DNA of 64,000 nucleotides from Haliclona indistincta (Eukaryota; Porifera; Demospongiae; Haplosclerida; Chalinidae). Shown here in pieces: positions 9,674-19,600 of the stretch. Made by a program: the position numbers and the translations under genes. How positions within the stretch are numbered: the first letter of the stretch is position 1; each line of letters starts with the position of its first letter. The stretch spans positions 2,802,482 through 2,866,481 of the forward strand of contig OZ024787.1 in the NCBI GenBank assembly GCA_964017065.1. The letters are read 5' to 3'. The notes beneath the pieces were generated by a model. It worked only from the letters and a program-made list of their open reading frames with translations. It made no database searches and was not told the DNA's origin.

Positions 9674-10212
9674 CGGAGCTGCGGTGGGGGAGGCGGGACG
9701 GCTGCCGCCGCCGAGATTAGGGATGCCAAGGAAGGCATAGACCAGGTGGTTAGAGAACCACCTGTTCTACTGCAACCTGGGGTTAGCGGGAGGGACGTAG
9801 CAGCAGGTGATGATCCCGCCACAGAGAAGAGAGGGACCCCAGAGATGGAGGAAGCTGGCGGCACAGCAGGCGGAATGATGACAGCGGGTACTGGTGGGCT
9901 CAGAGGTGCACCTGTTGGGAAATAAGGGAGGGGCCGTAAGAACGGGTTGGGAATACAACTAAGCCCACCGTCGGCCCCGCCACTGCCAAACCCTTCGAAG
10001 GGGCACCTGCCATAGTGTAAGTTAGATTGCAGGCAGGATGTGGGAGCCTGGCGGGCCTCCCTTTGGTAGCTCACAGCCCCCCCTGCATGAGCAGGCCAGT
10101 GGGCCCCAGATAGAGGTGTTTGAATGAGAGGAAAATCCGGAGGGGGGTTGTGAGCTGTGGTATACCACCCGACCAGTGGTGAGTGGGGAGGGGCTCTCAT
10201 CTCCCGAGCCAT
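9670..10212 (-). CDS. Pro/Ser-rich upstream part of the Ngaro gag region
   Basis: A 180-codon frame begins MAREMRAPPHSP and is rich in Pro, Ser and Ala. It overlaps the start of the zinc-knuckle frame by a few bases in another phase. It is probably the linker part of gag, separated by a frameshift (biological or degenerative) or joined by splicing. I could not find a splice pair that restores one frame, so the gag of this copy may be broken. No motif is recognised. Confidence 0.4.
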   Translation of the reverse strand: MAREMRAPPHSPLVGWYTTAHNPPPDFPLIQTPLSGAHWPAHAGGAVSYQREARQAPTSCLQSNLHYGRCPFEGFGSGGADGGLSCIPNPFLRPLPYFPTGAPLSPPVPAVIIPPAVPPASSISGVPLFSVAGSSPAATSLPLTPGCSRTGGSLTTWSMPSLASLISAAAAVPPPPPQLR

Positions 10213-10339
10213 GCGGGCTCACTGATTGCGTGATGAGCAAAGGCCAGCGGGCCTTATTTGAAGTATGGTGACCCTGCGTGCGGCAAGGGTCACCTACGAA
10301 GACCAAGAGAACAAAAGAGGGGGGAGAGGAGAAGGAAGA

Positions 10340-10358
10340 CCAAGAGAAGGATAACTGA

Positions 10359-10407
<49 letters not shown>

Positions 10408-10448
10408 AGGGAGAGGGAGAGGGAGAGGGAGAGGGAGAGGGAGAGGGA

Positions 10449-10494
<46 letters not shown>

Positions 10495-10510
10495 GAGAGA
10501 GCGAGACAGC
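10340..10510. repeat. (GA)n and (GGGAGA)n microsatellite in the Ngaro element
   Basis: A purine-rich tract in which a pure GA run changes to eleven or so GGGAGA units and back to GA. Its six frames are open because of low complexity and produce SPSPSP/LSLSLS-type translations. It lies in the putative gag intron or spacer. Confidence 0.95.
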
Positions 10511-10824
10511 AAGGAGAGAGAGGGAAGAGAGCAGGAGAGAGGGGCTGCTTGATAAGCAGAGGCCAGTGCTAGTGGGCCTTCGGATGGAGTATGGCGACCC
10601 GGCATGCAGCGGGAATCCAATACACAAGGGCGCGGACACCAGGGGAGAGAGAGAAGGAGGAAGACACGAGGAAGAGGAGAAAGGGGGGCCAGGGAGCGAG
10701 TGTGAGTGTGCGAAATACCGCCGGCGGGCTGACAACCGAGGTGGGAGGGGCCTGCGGGCTCCCTCCCGAGCCCCGCGTACACACGCTAATATGAACAAGG
10801 CATGCAGTGAAAACAGGTTCGTAC

Positions 10825-10994
10825 CTGACGCCGATGAACCGAGGGGGGTGAGAGGGTGCAGGGACAACCTTCGCGATCTCGGTGCGCACGGCCTCCTGGA
10901 TCGCTTTTACGAGGTCCTCGGACAGGAGCTTCCCACCAGAGTCGTCGATGGTACCGTCGGGATCCTTTGACGAGCCTGCTCTGTCTTTGTCCAT
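10825..10994 (-). CDS. Possible first exon of the Ngaro gag-like protein
   Basis: ATG at 10994 starts a charged segment (MDKDRAGSSKDPDG..., with a helix KAIQEAVRTEIAKVV). It runs to a good donor, CAG followed by gtacgaac, at 10825/10824. It sits directly inside A1, where a 5' exon is expected. Exon status is an inference; I could not identify an acceptor that keeps the frame. Confidence 0.45.
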
Positions 10995-11033
10995 TGGGCT
11001 AACCGGTAGAACGGAGATCAGTAGTGCACAAAC

Positions 11034-11239
11034 GAGAACGCAGTAGTCACGACCAGCTAGCTAGTTTCTCGGACAGCGTGATCGTACCTGCACACCGCGC
11101 ATGCGTGAGTATGACGGTCACGTGCCCGTAGACTGGCTTCATACCCGACGGGTATTTGCTTGTGGGAGTGAGGCAGTTACATAGCCCGCCCACCCCACTA
11201 TGTGGTTAACTCCATTCAAAGCTGCGCTCTAAATAACAT
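11034..11239 (-). repeat. Ngaro split repeat A1 (5' end)
   Basis: About 206 bp, nearly identical to A2. On the minus strand it is the outer 5' end of the element and probably carries its promoter. Host DNA resumes at 11240. Confidence 0.9.
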
Positions 11240-11415
11240 GATATACCACAGGAAATCACATGATAAACTGTGGAATATCTAGTTATACCACAGGAAATCA
11301 CATGATAAACCATGGAATATCTAGTTATTCCACAGGAATCATGTGACTTTCCGTGGTATACACCACTGGTGGTGCCTTTGAAAATAAGGCCTCCTATGGT
11401 ACAAATAGTATTGCT
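11240..11415. repeat. Short tandem palindromic repeat flanking the Ngaro element
   Basis: The motif ataccacaggaaatcacatg alternates with gtggaatatctagtta in about 2.5 units. It ends in ccactggtggtgcctttga, which resembles ccactagcggtgcctttga at about 42130-42150. This looks like one terminus of a dispersed non-coding repeat. Confidence 0.5.
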
Positions 11416-11418
11416 AAA

Positions 11419-12028
11419 TCAAATTATATTATATAATTTTTGCTGCACACATACAAGGCTATACCATTTCTTACAAATTGATTTGCCGCTGCTCAGGTGT
11501 CTCAGAGCAAGGCGATCTGTTCGGCGTACTGACATACTTTGCAACTGAATCTGCCGCTGCTCTGGTGTCTCAGAGGCAAGGCGATCTGCATTGCTTGCTG
11601 ATATACTTTGCAACCGAATCTGCTGCTGCTCTGGTGTCTCAGAAGCAAGGCGATCTGCATTGCGTCCTGACATACTTTCCAACCGAATCTGCCGCTGCTC
11701 TGGTGTCTCAGAGGCAAGGCGATCTGCATTGCTTGCTGATATACTTTGCAACCGAATCTGCTGCTGCTCTGGTGTCTCAGAAGCAAGGCGATCTGTTTGG
11801 CGTGCTGACAATTTCTTTTAATTTGATCAACCGTTTTTGTTGTGTCTCGCCTTTCCTCCTGGTAGACTCTGCTACACGCTTTTCTTGTAATCTTTTGCGT
11901 CTCTTTCCAGGCGTTTCCAACTGTCGATCAACAGCAACAGCAGAAGTGTTTTTCCTTTTACGAGACATCCGTTTTGTTTCTCTGAGCAAAAATTCAGTGT
12001 AACTATAGTACTGACATACGAGAAGCAA
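11419..12028 (-). pseudogene. Fragment of a Helitron-associated repeat protein (ASETPEQ repeats)
   Basis: The start (MSRKRKNTSAVAVDRQLE, near 11968) leads into basic helices. These are followed by about five copies of a 23-residue unit, (D/N)RLASETPEQ(Q/R)QIRLQSIS, encoded by a 69-bp minisatellite. From family knowledge, such SETPEQR-type repeats are common at the N-terminus of Helitron-like helicase proteins and related mobile-element proteins in invertebrates. The first part (frame of 11777-12028) and the repeats (11419-11811) are in different phases. The change falls near 11805-11815, so there is a 1-nt frameshift. The downstream helicase is absent, so this is a 5' remnant. Confidence 0.6.
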
Positions 12029-12485
12029 TACTCACCGCAAAAAAATTCCTCTGCTTCCATAGCCTCTACAGCCTTCCATGAAGGCATTCTTTGACTCTTT
12101 GACATAAGTTTCAACGCTCATGCGGGAAGGTTGGGCGACACACCTCTAGTGAGTTACCGTATAATACTCATAATTATTAGCGCAGTATTATTAGATACTA
12201 TGGCCATAGCACGCCACAGAAGAGTCTGCCGACTTTGTAGACCACTTTAGAGGAGTAAGAATCTCTCAACAGCCGTATAGAGAGTATTGTATGACAAGTC
12301 CCAATCGATGGCCCTGTTTTTTGTACACATACATACACACACACAAAAAGACAAAAGACAAAGTTTACCCGCCACCCTCCTCAAGAGGAGTTCCACACCA
12401 TGAATGTGCAGGTGGTGATGCGGACCCAGCAGTAAGGATGGAAACATACGTGCCAGGATTCCTGTGCACTAAGCAGGTTCTAGGG
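12029..12485. other. Spacer without recognisable gene
   Basis: No supported coding frame. It carries one copy of the 9-bp target duplication (12477-12485) of the adjacent MITE. Confidence 0.5.
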
Positions 12486-12810
12486 TAGTCAGGCGTGGCC
12501 TGCCTAATCGCATACTGTATATAGTCAGGGGACACTAGTATACACGACTTGTGCCCGTCGCAGCTATAGCTGCGACCCAATCAGATTGCAGTATCAGTTA
12601 TGAATCTAATTTAAAACGTAATAATTACGTAACACTATAGCACGTGATAATGTGATAATGTGATAACTAGCACGTGTACGCCCACGCATGTTAATACTAC
12701 GTTAACCACTTCCTAAAATAATTGTAACCGCTACATTCCAGCGTGACGACTCAGGTATACTAGTGTCCCCTGACTATACAGCATGCGATTAGGCAGGCCA
12801 CGCCTGACTA
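12486..12810. mobile_element. MULE-type MITE with 9-bp target duplication
   Basis: A 325-bp element with near-perfect inverted repeats of about 57 bp, beginning TAGTCAGGCGTGG and ending CCACGCCTGACTA. It is flanked on both sides by GTTCTAGGG (12477-12485 and 12811-12819), a perfect 9-bp duplication as Mutator-like transposases make. It is non-coding. The ends share TAGTC with the 9-bp-TSD element at 56191-56801. Confidence 0.9.
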
Positions 12811-12959
12811 GTTCTAGGGCCGGTGCTAGCATGATGGTATCTCCTGAAGCCTGGCCAGGCAAATCTTGCAGGAGCATCCAGCTGTGATCACAACAGGAGG
12901 CGTGAACATGTGCCCACATGGACCTCCTATTGTACATGACCACAGCTAGTGAACTTTGG

Positions 12960-12960
<1 letters not shown>

Positions 12961-12998
<38 letters not shown>
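12961..12998. repeat. (AC)n microsatellite
   Basis: About 18 uninterrupted AC units followed by agcc. Confidence 0.95.
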
Positions 12999-13059
12999 CC
13001 AAATGCTTAACATGAATGAACTACAAACCAAGTACCATAACCCTCCTGCATGGGCCAAG

Positions 13060-15350
13060 GGTTAATTACAAACCCTCTGTTTTTGTACCACACTGCTAAA
13101 CCCTCTGTTTTCATCACACTGCTACACCCTCTGTTTTCATATCACAGTGCTACTCCCCCTGCTTTTGTATCCATCTGCTACTCCCCCTGCTTTTGTATCC
13201 ATCTGCTACACCCTCTGTTTTCATATCACACTGCTACACCCTCTGTTTTCATATCACACTGCTACACCCTCTGTTTTCGTATCCATCTGCTACAGTACCG
13301 CTCACCAGTAAGTGGACCAACACCCGCGGGGGAGACTCGCAGGCAACCCGGGGGTAATTTTGTCTTGCCCGCGGAACCGTGTATCATTAACCGCGGGTAG
13401 ATGCGAATACAGAGTGCATCAAGCGCTGGTGCGGATACGTGCGAGCACTGTATATGCTCGCGAAAGTCACACAACGACAACGTGAGTCTGCCTAGCTATC
13501 CAGCGGGTCGCAAGTGCATGCAAGGCTGCATGAGGGCCACGGGTTAGCGTGGTGCGGGCAGCGGGTACACGTTCACGGACCCGCGGGCACCCCCGAGTTA
13601 CGCGCGGTTAGCCCGCGGGTTTGAGTACACTTACTCGTGAGCGGTACTGTACACCCTCTGTTTTCATATCACTCTGCTATACCCTCTGTTTTTGTATCAC
13701 ACAGCTATACCCTCTGTTTTCGTATCACACTGCTATACCCTCTGTTTTCATATTACTCTCCTATACCCTCTCTTTTTGTATCACACTGCTATACCCTCTG
13801 TTTTTGTATCACACTGCTATATACCCTCTGTTTTTGTATCACACTGCTATACCCTCTGTTTTCGTATCACACTGCTATACCCTCTGTTTTCCTATCACAC
13901 TGCTATACCCTCTGTTTTTGTATCACCCTCTGTTTTTGTATCACTCTGCTATACCCTCTGTTTTTGTATCACACTGCTATACCCTCTGTTTTTGTATAAC
14001 ACTGCTATACCCTCTGTTTTTGTATCACACTGCTATACCCTCTGTTTTTGTATCACACTGCTATACCCTCTGTTTTTGTATCACACTGCTATACCCTCTG
14101 TTTTTGTATCACACTGCTATACCCTCTGTTTTTGTATCACACTGCTAAACCCTCTGTTTTCATATCACAGTGCTACTCCCCCTGCTTTTGTATCCATCTG
14201 CTACACCCTCTGTTTTCATATCACACTACTGCTACACCCTCTGTTTTCATATCACATTGCTACACCCTCTGTTTTCATATCCATCTGCTACACCCTCTGT
14301 TTTCATATCACTCTGCTATACCCTCTGTTTTTGTATAACACTGCTATACCCTCTGTTTTTGTATCACACTGCTATACCCTCTGTTTTTGTATCACACTGC
14401 TATACCCTCTGTTTTTGTATCACACTGCTATACCCTCTGTTTTTGTATCACACTGCTAAACCCTCTGTTTTCATCACACTGCTACACCCTCTGTTTTCAT
14501 ATCACAGTGCTACTCCCCCTGCTTTTGTATCCATCTGCTACACCCTCTGTTTTCATATCACACTGCTACACCCTCTGTTTTCATATCACATTGCTACACC
14601 CTCTGTTTTCATATCCATCTGCTACACCCTCTGTTTTCATATCACTCTGCTATACCCTCTGTTTTTGTATCACACAGCTATACCCTCTGTTTTCGTATCA
14701 CACTGCTACACCCTCTGTTTTCGTATCCATCTGTTACACCCTCTGTTTTCCTTCACACTGCTACACCCTCTGTTTTCATACCACACTGCTACACCCTCTG
14801 TTTTCATATCACTCTGCTATACCCTCTGTTTTTGTATCACACAGCTATACCCTCTGTTTTTGTATCACACTGCTATACCCTCTGTTTTCGTATCACACTG
14901 CTATACCCTCTGTTTTCCTATCACACTGCTATACCCTCTGTTTTTGTATCACACTGCTATACCCTCTGTTTTCGTATCACACTGCTATACCCTCTGTTTT
15001 TGTATCACACTGCTATACCCTCTGTTTTTGTATCACACTGCTATACCCTCTGTTTTTGTATCACACTGCTATACCCTCTGTTTTCGTATCACACTGCTAT
15101 ACCCTCTGTTTTCCTATCACACTGCTATACCCTCTGTTTTCGTATCACACTGCTATACCCTCAGTTTTCGTATCACACTGCTATACCCTCTGTTTTCGTA
15201 TCACACTGCTACACCCTCTGTTTTTGTACCACACTGTTAAACATTCTGTTTTTTACCAACACTGCTATGGTCCTCTGTTTCTGTCTCACGTAGAAAACAT
15301 TTGTTTTGTCTCACATATCTAAAACCCTCTGTTTTCGTTGATTATTTGCT
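13060..15350. repeat. 2.3-kb minisatellite with 28-bp units
   Basis: Tandem units of about 28 bp read tataccctctgtttttgta plus tcacactgc, with variants (tacaccctctgttttcatat..., tactccccctgcttttgtat...ccatctgc). Variant order repeats at about 13.09-13.21, 14.15-14.30 and 14.45-14.64 kb, giving higher-order structure. Because 28 is not a multiple of 3 and the unit lacks stops, all three plus-strand frames stay open for hundreds of codons. I regard these as artefacts. One family T MITE interrupts the array at 13293-13649. Units degrade after 15230. Confidence 0.95.
13293..13649 (+). mobile_element. Family T MITE copy 2, inside the minisatellite
   Basis: A 357-bp copy with TA at 13291-13292 and 13650-13651. 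Removing it together with one TA restores a perfect minisatellite junction (atccatctgc, TA, caccctctg) that occurs elsewhere in the array. This proves both the boundaries and the TA duplication. Confidence 0.95.
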
Positions 15351-15557
15351 TTCTCACACACAACTACATGTAAAACTTTGTTTTGTCTCATTGTTGTTAC
15401 AGTCAGGAAGTTACATGTAATCACTATTATTAACATATTTTTCTTTCTACAGGGTTACGTTTCTTCTTGTGGTATGCAAGATTAAGAGTCCTTTGCAGTC
15501 TGACCTTACAAGACAACTTGACAAAAGACTTTGAATAGGTACTGAGATTTGTATCTA

Positions 15558-15566
15558 GCATAATAC
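15558..15566. repeat. Left target-site duplication GCATAATAC
   Basis: A nine-base direct repeat, identical to 22738-22746, immediately outside the left end of the MULE. Confidence 0.9.
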
Positions 15567-15966
15567 GGTTCCGTACAACATTGCACTGTTTTGGCTGATT
15601 TTCCGTCAATGATGGAGTAAAAGAGTGTAGGGGGTACACTGTTGCTCTCCTTCTTGTTATTAAGGGAAAAAAGAGTGTGGGGTACACTGTTTGTCTCCAT
15701 CATAATGATGGAAGAAAAGAGTGTGGGGTACACTGTTTGTCTCCATCTTTGATGGAAGAAAAGAGTGCGGGGTACACTGTTTGTCTCCATCATAATGATG
15801 GAAAAAAAGAGCGTAGGGTACACTGTTTATCCCCATCTTTGATGGAAGAAAAGAGTGCGGGGTACACTGTTTATCCCCATCTTTGATGGAAGAAAAGAGT
15901 GCAGGGTACACTGTTTATCCCCATCTTTGATGGAAGTAAAGAGTGTGGGGTACACTGTTTTTCTAT
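15567..15966. repeat. Left terminal inverted repeat array of the MULE
   Basis: After a degenerate outer unit come about seven units of 45-55 bp, each made of a small hairpin (ccatcataatgatgg or ccatctttgatgg) plus agaaaagagtg(t/c)ggggtacactgtttgtc. The outermost clear unit (gtgtagggggtacactgtt then cttcttgttattaaggg) is matched in reverse at 22625-22690, so the two arrays are true inverted repeats. Arrays of this kind may be multiple transposase-binding sites (inference). Confidence 0.9.
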
Positions 15967-16023
15967 TACACTACATTGTTTTAAGAAATTAAGATCATCA
16001 AGATTCATTATTCATCTAATTAA

Positions 16024-16670
16024 TTATACAGTTAGTGGAATGGTAGTGTTGTGTGTGCGGCGACTGTTCTTGACAGTGTTTGGGAATGGTGTCAGCTCCT
16101 TTTGGACCAAAATTTGCTCTAAGTGTTGTCGAATAGACTTGGTTTCTAGCCGCATGTTCTCAGGTTTCTCTCCAAGGGCCAAATGAAGTGCCCAGGCTAT
16201 GGCATAGCATCCACAATCGACTTTGTTCGTTTGTTTCTGAACCAAGGGTAAAACTACCTCCTTGGTAGTTTCTCCATAGATGGTTTTGATTTGTCTTTGC
16301 AGTTCTACTGGTACTGAACCTTGTGGAAGACTGTCATACAGGAGTACTGTGTTGTTTAGTGAGCATGTCGTTACCCAGTGCTTTGTGTCGCCTCCGCAAT
16401 ATAAGATCTGGATGCTTCCATCACCAGCAGGCTTAAAACCATTTTTTATTTGTTCATTTAGAGTGTTCTGTAGACCTTTGATTTTGGGAAAAGCCTCCTT
16501 GATTAACGCTGAAGCCGAATTGATATGGCAATCATTTAGCATTTCTCCTCTTCTTATTGCTTCAAGATCATTCTCCGTAATTTCAAATTGCACTGTCAAA
16601 TCTGTAGTCTTCGTCATAGCTTCTGGCTTTGTCTTTCTTCGCTTACGTGTAGGAGTGGCACTGTCGTCGG
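16024..16670 (-). other. Last exon: Ulp1/SENP-type cysteine protease domain
   Basis: This terminal exon encodes a basic linker (TRKRRKTKPEA) and then a C48-type protease. Its catalytic set is visible: His in TKHWVT, Asp in LLYDSL, Gln in VQKQTNK and Cys in KVDCGCYAIAW. The family removes SUMO-like modifiers. Some plant and animal MULEs (for example plant KI-MULEs) also carry Ulp1-like domains, from established knowledge. The stop codon is at 16024-16026, and the inverted repeat array begins 58 bp beyond. Confidence 0.88.
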
Positions 16671-19600
16671 CTACATAAATAAACAATTAGTTTGTGCATT
16701 CTAACTTGTTAACAGGACTCACTAAAATCTCTAATCTTGTCAGGTGGACCTTGTGCATCATCCACAGCTTTGGTAAACCTCCTCTTATTCCTGGCTTTGC
16801 TTTGTGCACTGGAGCGAACACTTCTTGCTTCAGGAGTTTGTCTTTCATAGGTTACTGTCATTCCACTAAGCACAGCCAAGTGCTGCATAGCAGCTGCCAT
16901 GTCTAGCTTGTAAGTAGTCATCATAGCCACTTCGAGAGGGTCTGGTGAACTGCCTTTGCACAGTCGATTGTACGATTCAACTGCATTGGTTGAATTTGGA
17001 ATTTGTTGGAAAGTAGCCTCACTCATGTCCGCGCAAGTAGCCGACAGCATTTCTGTAAGACAATTAATAATTATTGGTATAAAACAAACTAACTCACTCA
17101 AATGTTTAGGTCTTGTCCACCATTCAACCCACTTAGCACTTGTAGTCCACCACATTGGGTTGTGTTGAGTAGCGTATTTTTCATGTTTTTTTGACACTAA
17201 GTGAATTGCACTTTCCAGTCCGGTTTCTCCACACATAGCCTTGAATAAAATGTCTACTTCTTCTTTGGTTTTGGCTTCCAATATTGCATAACCAAGGCTG
17301 ACAAACACTTGCCGTGACTCTACTGAACATTCCTTGAGCCGTTCCCCTACTCTTTTGACTGATCTCATGAAGTGAACCTTGTTTAAAATAGACAAATCAT
17401 AACTCATGTTTGGTACACAGACTTAATAACTAACTTGACAGCCTTTCATCACATTGGCAACAGTCTCCTCCCCAATGGCACCTTCTAGTCCCTTGATCTG
17501 CGTATCTGACCAATCTGCTACAATTCCTACTAGAGACTTTCCTATCACAAAGGTAGGGCATAATTCTTTAACTTTGCGAAACAACACTGTAAAGCATGTG
17601 GTGTAAGCTGCCGCATCTAGTTGGTTTAACCACACTCTGGCAACAACCATCCCTGTGTATAAACAAAATTATACATATAAGTTTCTTTTTGTCAGCTTAA
17701 TTGTAGCTTACATTGCAGTGTCTCATAGTCAAATGTAACTACATTGATTGTGTTACCAAGCTCGATAGAAGTTTTGAAGGTAGCATCCACTTCAATGAAG
17801 TCAGAGTTTCCAAGAACTTTAGCCATAAGAGGGCTCATGCATAGGACCCAGGTAAACTCTCTACCAACACTAAAATCTTGCACATAAGGATGACCAAGTT
17901 CTTGGTATGTGGCAAAATGTCCCCCTGTATGCACATACATTAAGGCAACATGTTACTAGCACCACTACGCTAAATTTACCCTGTAATCCGATGCTCTCTT
18001 TAGTAGTGCTGTCATACTCTAGCAAGCTTTTTTCAAGCTTCAGTATGCAAGATTTTGGATCCACATGACTGTCACGCAGAGTTGACAGTCTTAGGTTTTT
18101 CATTTTGCCTTTGTGTGTTGCTGCCAACGATGCTGCGCTGGGCATGTATGCCAAACCTTTTCCTGTTAAAGACAATACTTATAGTGTGCATGATACAATT
18201 ATTATTAATGTACATACCAATCATTATGTCAGAGGTTTTTAGCCGTGGATTTTCAACTAGTGCCCTTCTTATGTCGGCCTCTACCTTCACTGGAATCTTG
18301 GCAGGTGGGTTGAGAGGGTGCGAATGAAGATTGTTATCTCTCATATCGCCGCATCTTAGTAGACCACCTATCCATCTTCTTTTATCTTCACAATCCTTCG
18401 GCCAAATATAGTAAAAATCCACTAGACAATCTTTAGTTAGTTCGAGGTTGATGGTAGGATGATTTGGACAGGCTTTGCTCTCTCTGGTCGATGTGACATA
18501 AGAACAGTCAGCATTACCGCAAACTTTCACTCCTTTACATGGCGCTATCTTGTAACAAACATCTTCTTCTGTCCCATTTACATTCATGCTAGTTGTGCGA
18601 ATTCCACGAATGTGTCCTTTTCCGAATTGGATGTCATCGAAAAGGAAGTGTTCGTTGGATGCATCATAAAATGGAAGTGACGTTACATCTGAACAAAATG
18701 CTACTCTTCGTGGATGGTCTTGTTGAAATACTCCAGGGTATTGGTAGTCATCAGGAGATGTGATTTCAAACCAGTTTTCACTTTGTGACAATAGAGTGCG
18801 GATGATAGGTAATGCTTGGGTCCCTTTGGATTTTCGTTTTGTCGAAGTGGAACTAACTCTTGTTTTTGTGGAGGAATCAGTAGAGAGATCAGAAGAGAGG
18901 TCAGCAGATTGTCTTGCGCCAAGTTCAAGACTAGGTGACAAAACACTAGTAGGAGTGGTAAGGAAGTTTTGACCTTCTGACGACACCTATAAAGAACAAT
19001 AACAAAGCAAAATGAATTATTTGTTTGACATGTCTACCTTACATGTGCTGCAATCAGTTAAAGTTTTACATGTGTTTCCGTAATAATGTATTGTTAAAGT
19101 AGCTCAATCTCTGTCATTGTGTATGAATTACAAGTACTAAATTGATTACAATGTAACAAGCAGGAGAGACATGCAGTTAGGGTACATGTACATAAATTAT
19201 CAGTTATAATTACTACTATGTATGTTGCACTAGTATGTGAGTATTTGCGGTACGTACTTGATATGTGTTAAATGCGATGTTGTAGTGTTTTCCTATAGCA
19301 ACTCCCAAACTCATTGTCCGGGTGAGAAGGCCATTCAGCCATGCTATCTTAATCAGTTGCCTCCAGGTATCAAGTGATAGTTGAAGAAACATGCCAGAGC
19401 CATACGTCTGAGAATCAGACAATTTTAGCTTTTTCATACGATCTGACTGTGAACCTCGTATCCACTCAGCAATCTGTAAGAAGAAATTGACTTATGCATT
19501 AACTTTCACCTCTAGCATGCATGTATACCTTCTTCTCTCCGGTAGCATTGATTGCACACAGCTCGAAGATAGCTCTAACAATTATCTCCATCTGCTTTTG

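Larger units (their letters stand above)
5139..11239 (-). mobile_element. Complete Ngaro-type tyrosine-recombinase retrotransposon (DIRS order)
   Basis: Reading on the minus strand the order is A1 (11239-11034), gag-like region, RT/RNase H/YR ORF, B1 (5719-5585), A2 (5541-5335), B2 (5273-5139). Split direct repeats A1...B1-A2-B2 are the defining end structure of Ngaro elements, which integrate through a tyrosine recombinase and a circular intermediate and make no target duplication. A1 and A2 (about 206 bp) differ at only a handful of positions, as do B1 and B2 (about 135 bp). With the intact 892-codon ORF this points to recent insertion. I see no interruption of the ends. Confidence 0.9.

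Noticed and set aside
10022..10867. 281-codon and 162-codon frames with SPSPSP/LSLSLS
   Set aside because: Low-complexity translation of the GA/GGGAGA tract in the Ngaro gag region.
13621..15322. Open frames of 120-356 codons rich in LYHTAIPSVFVSHCYTLCF-like repeats
   Set aside because: They are translations of a stop-free 28-bp minisatellite in all three frames, with no conserved start, splice signals or domain.
13060..15350. CRISPR-like repeat array
   Set aside because: The units are contiguous tandem repeats without unique spacers, in a eukaryotic genome.
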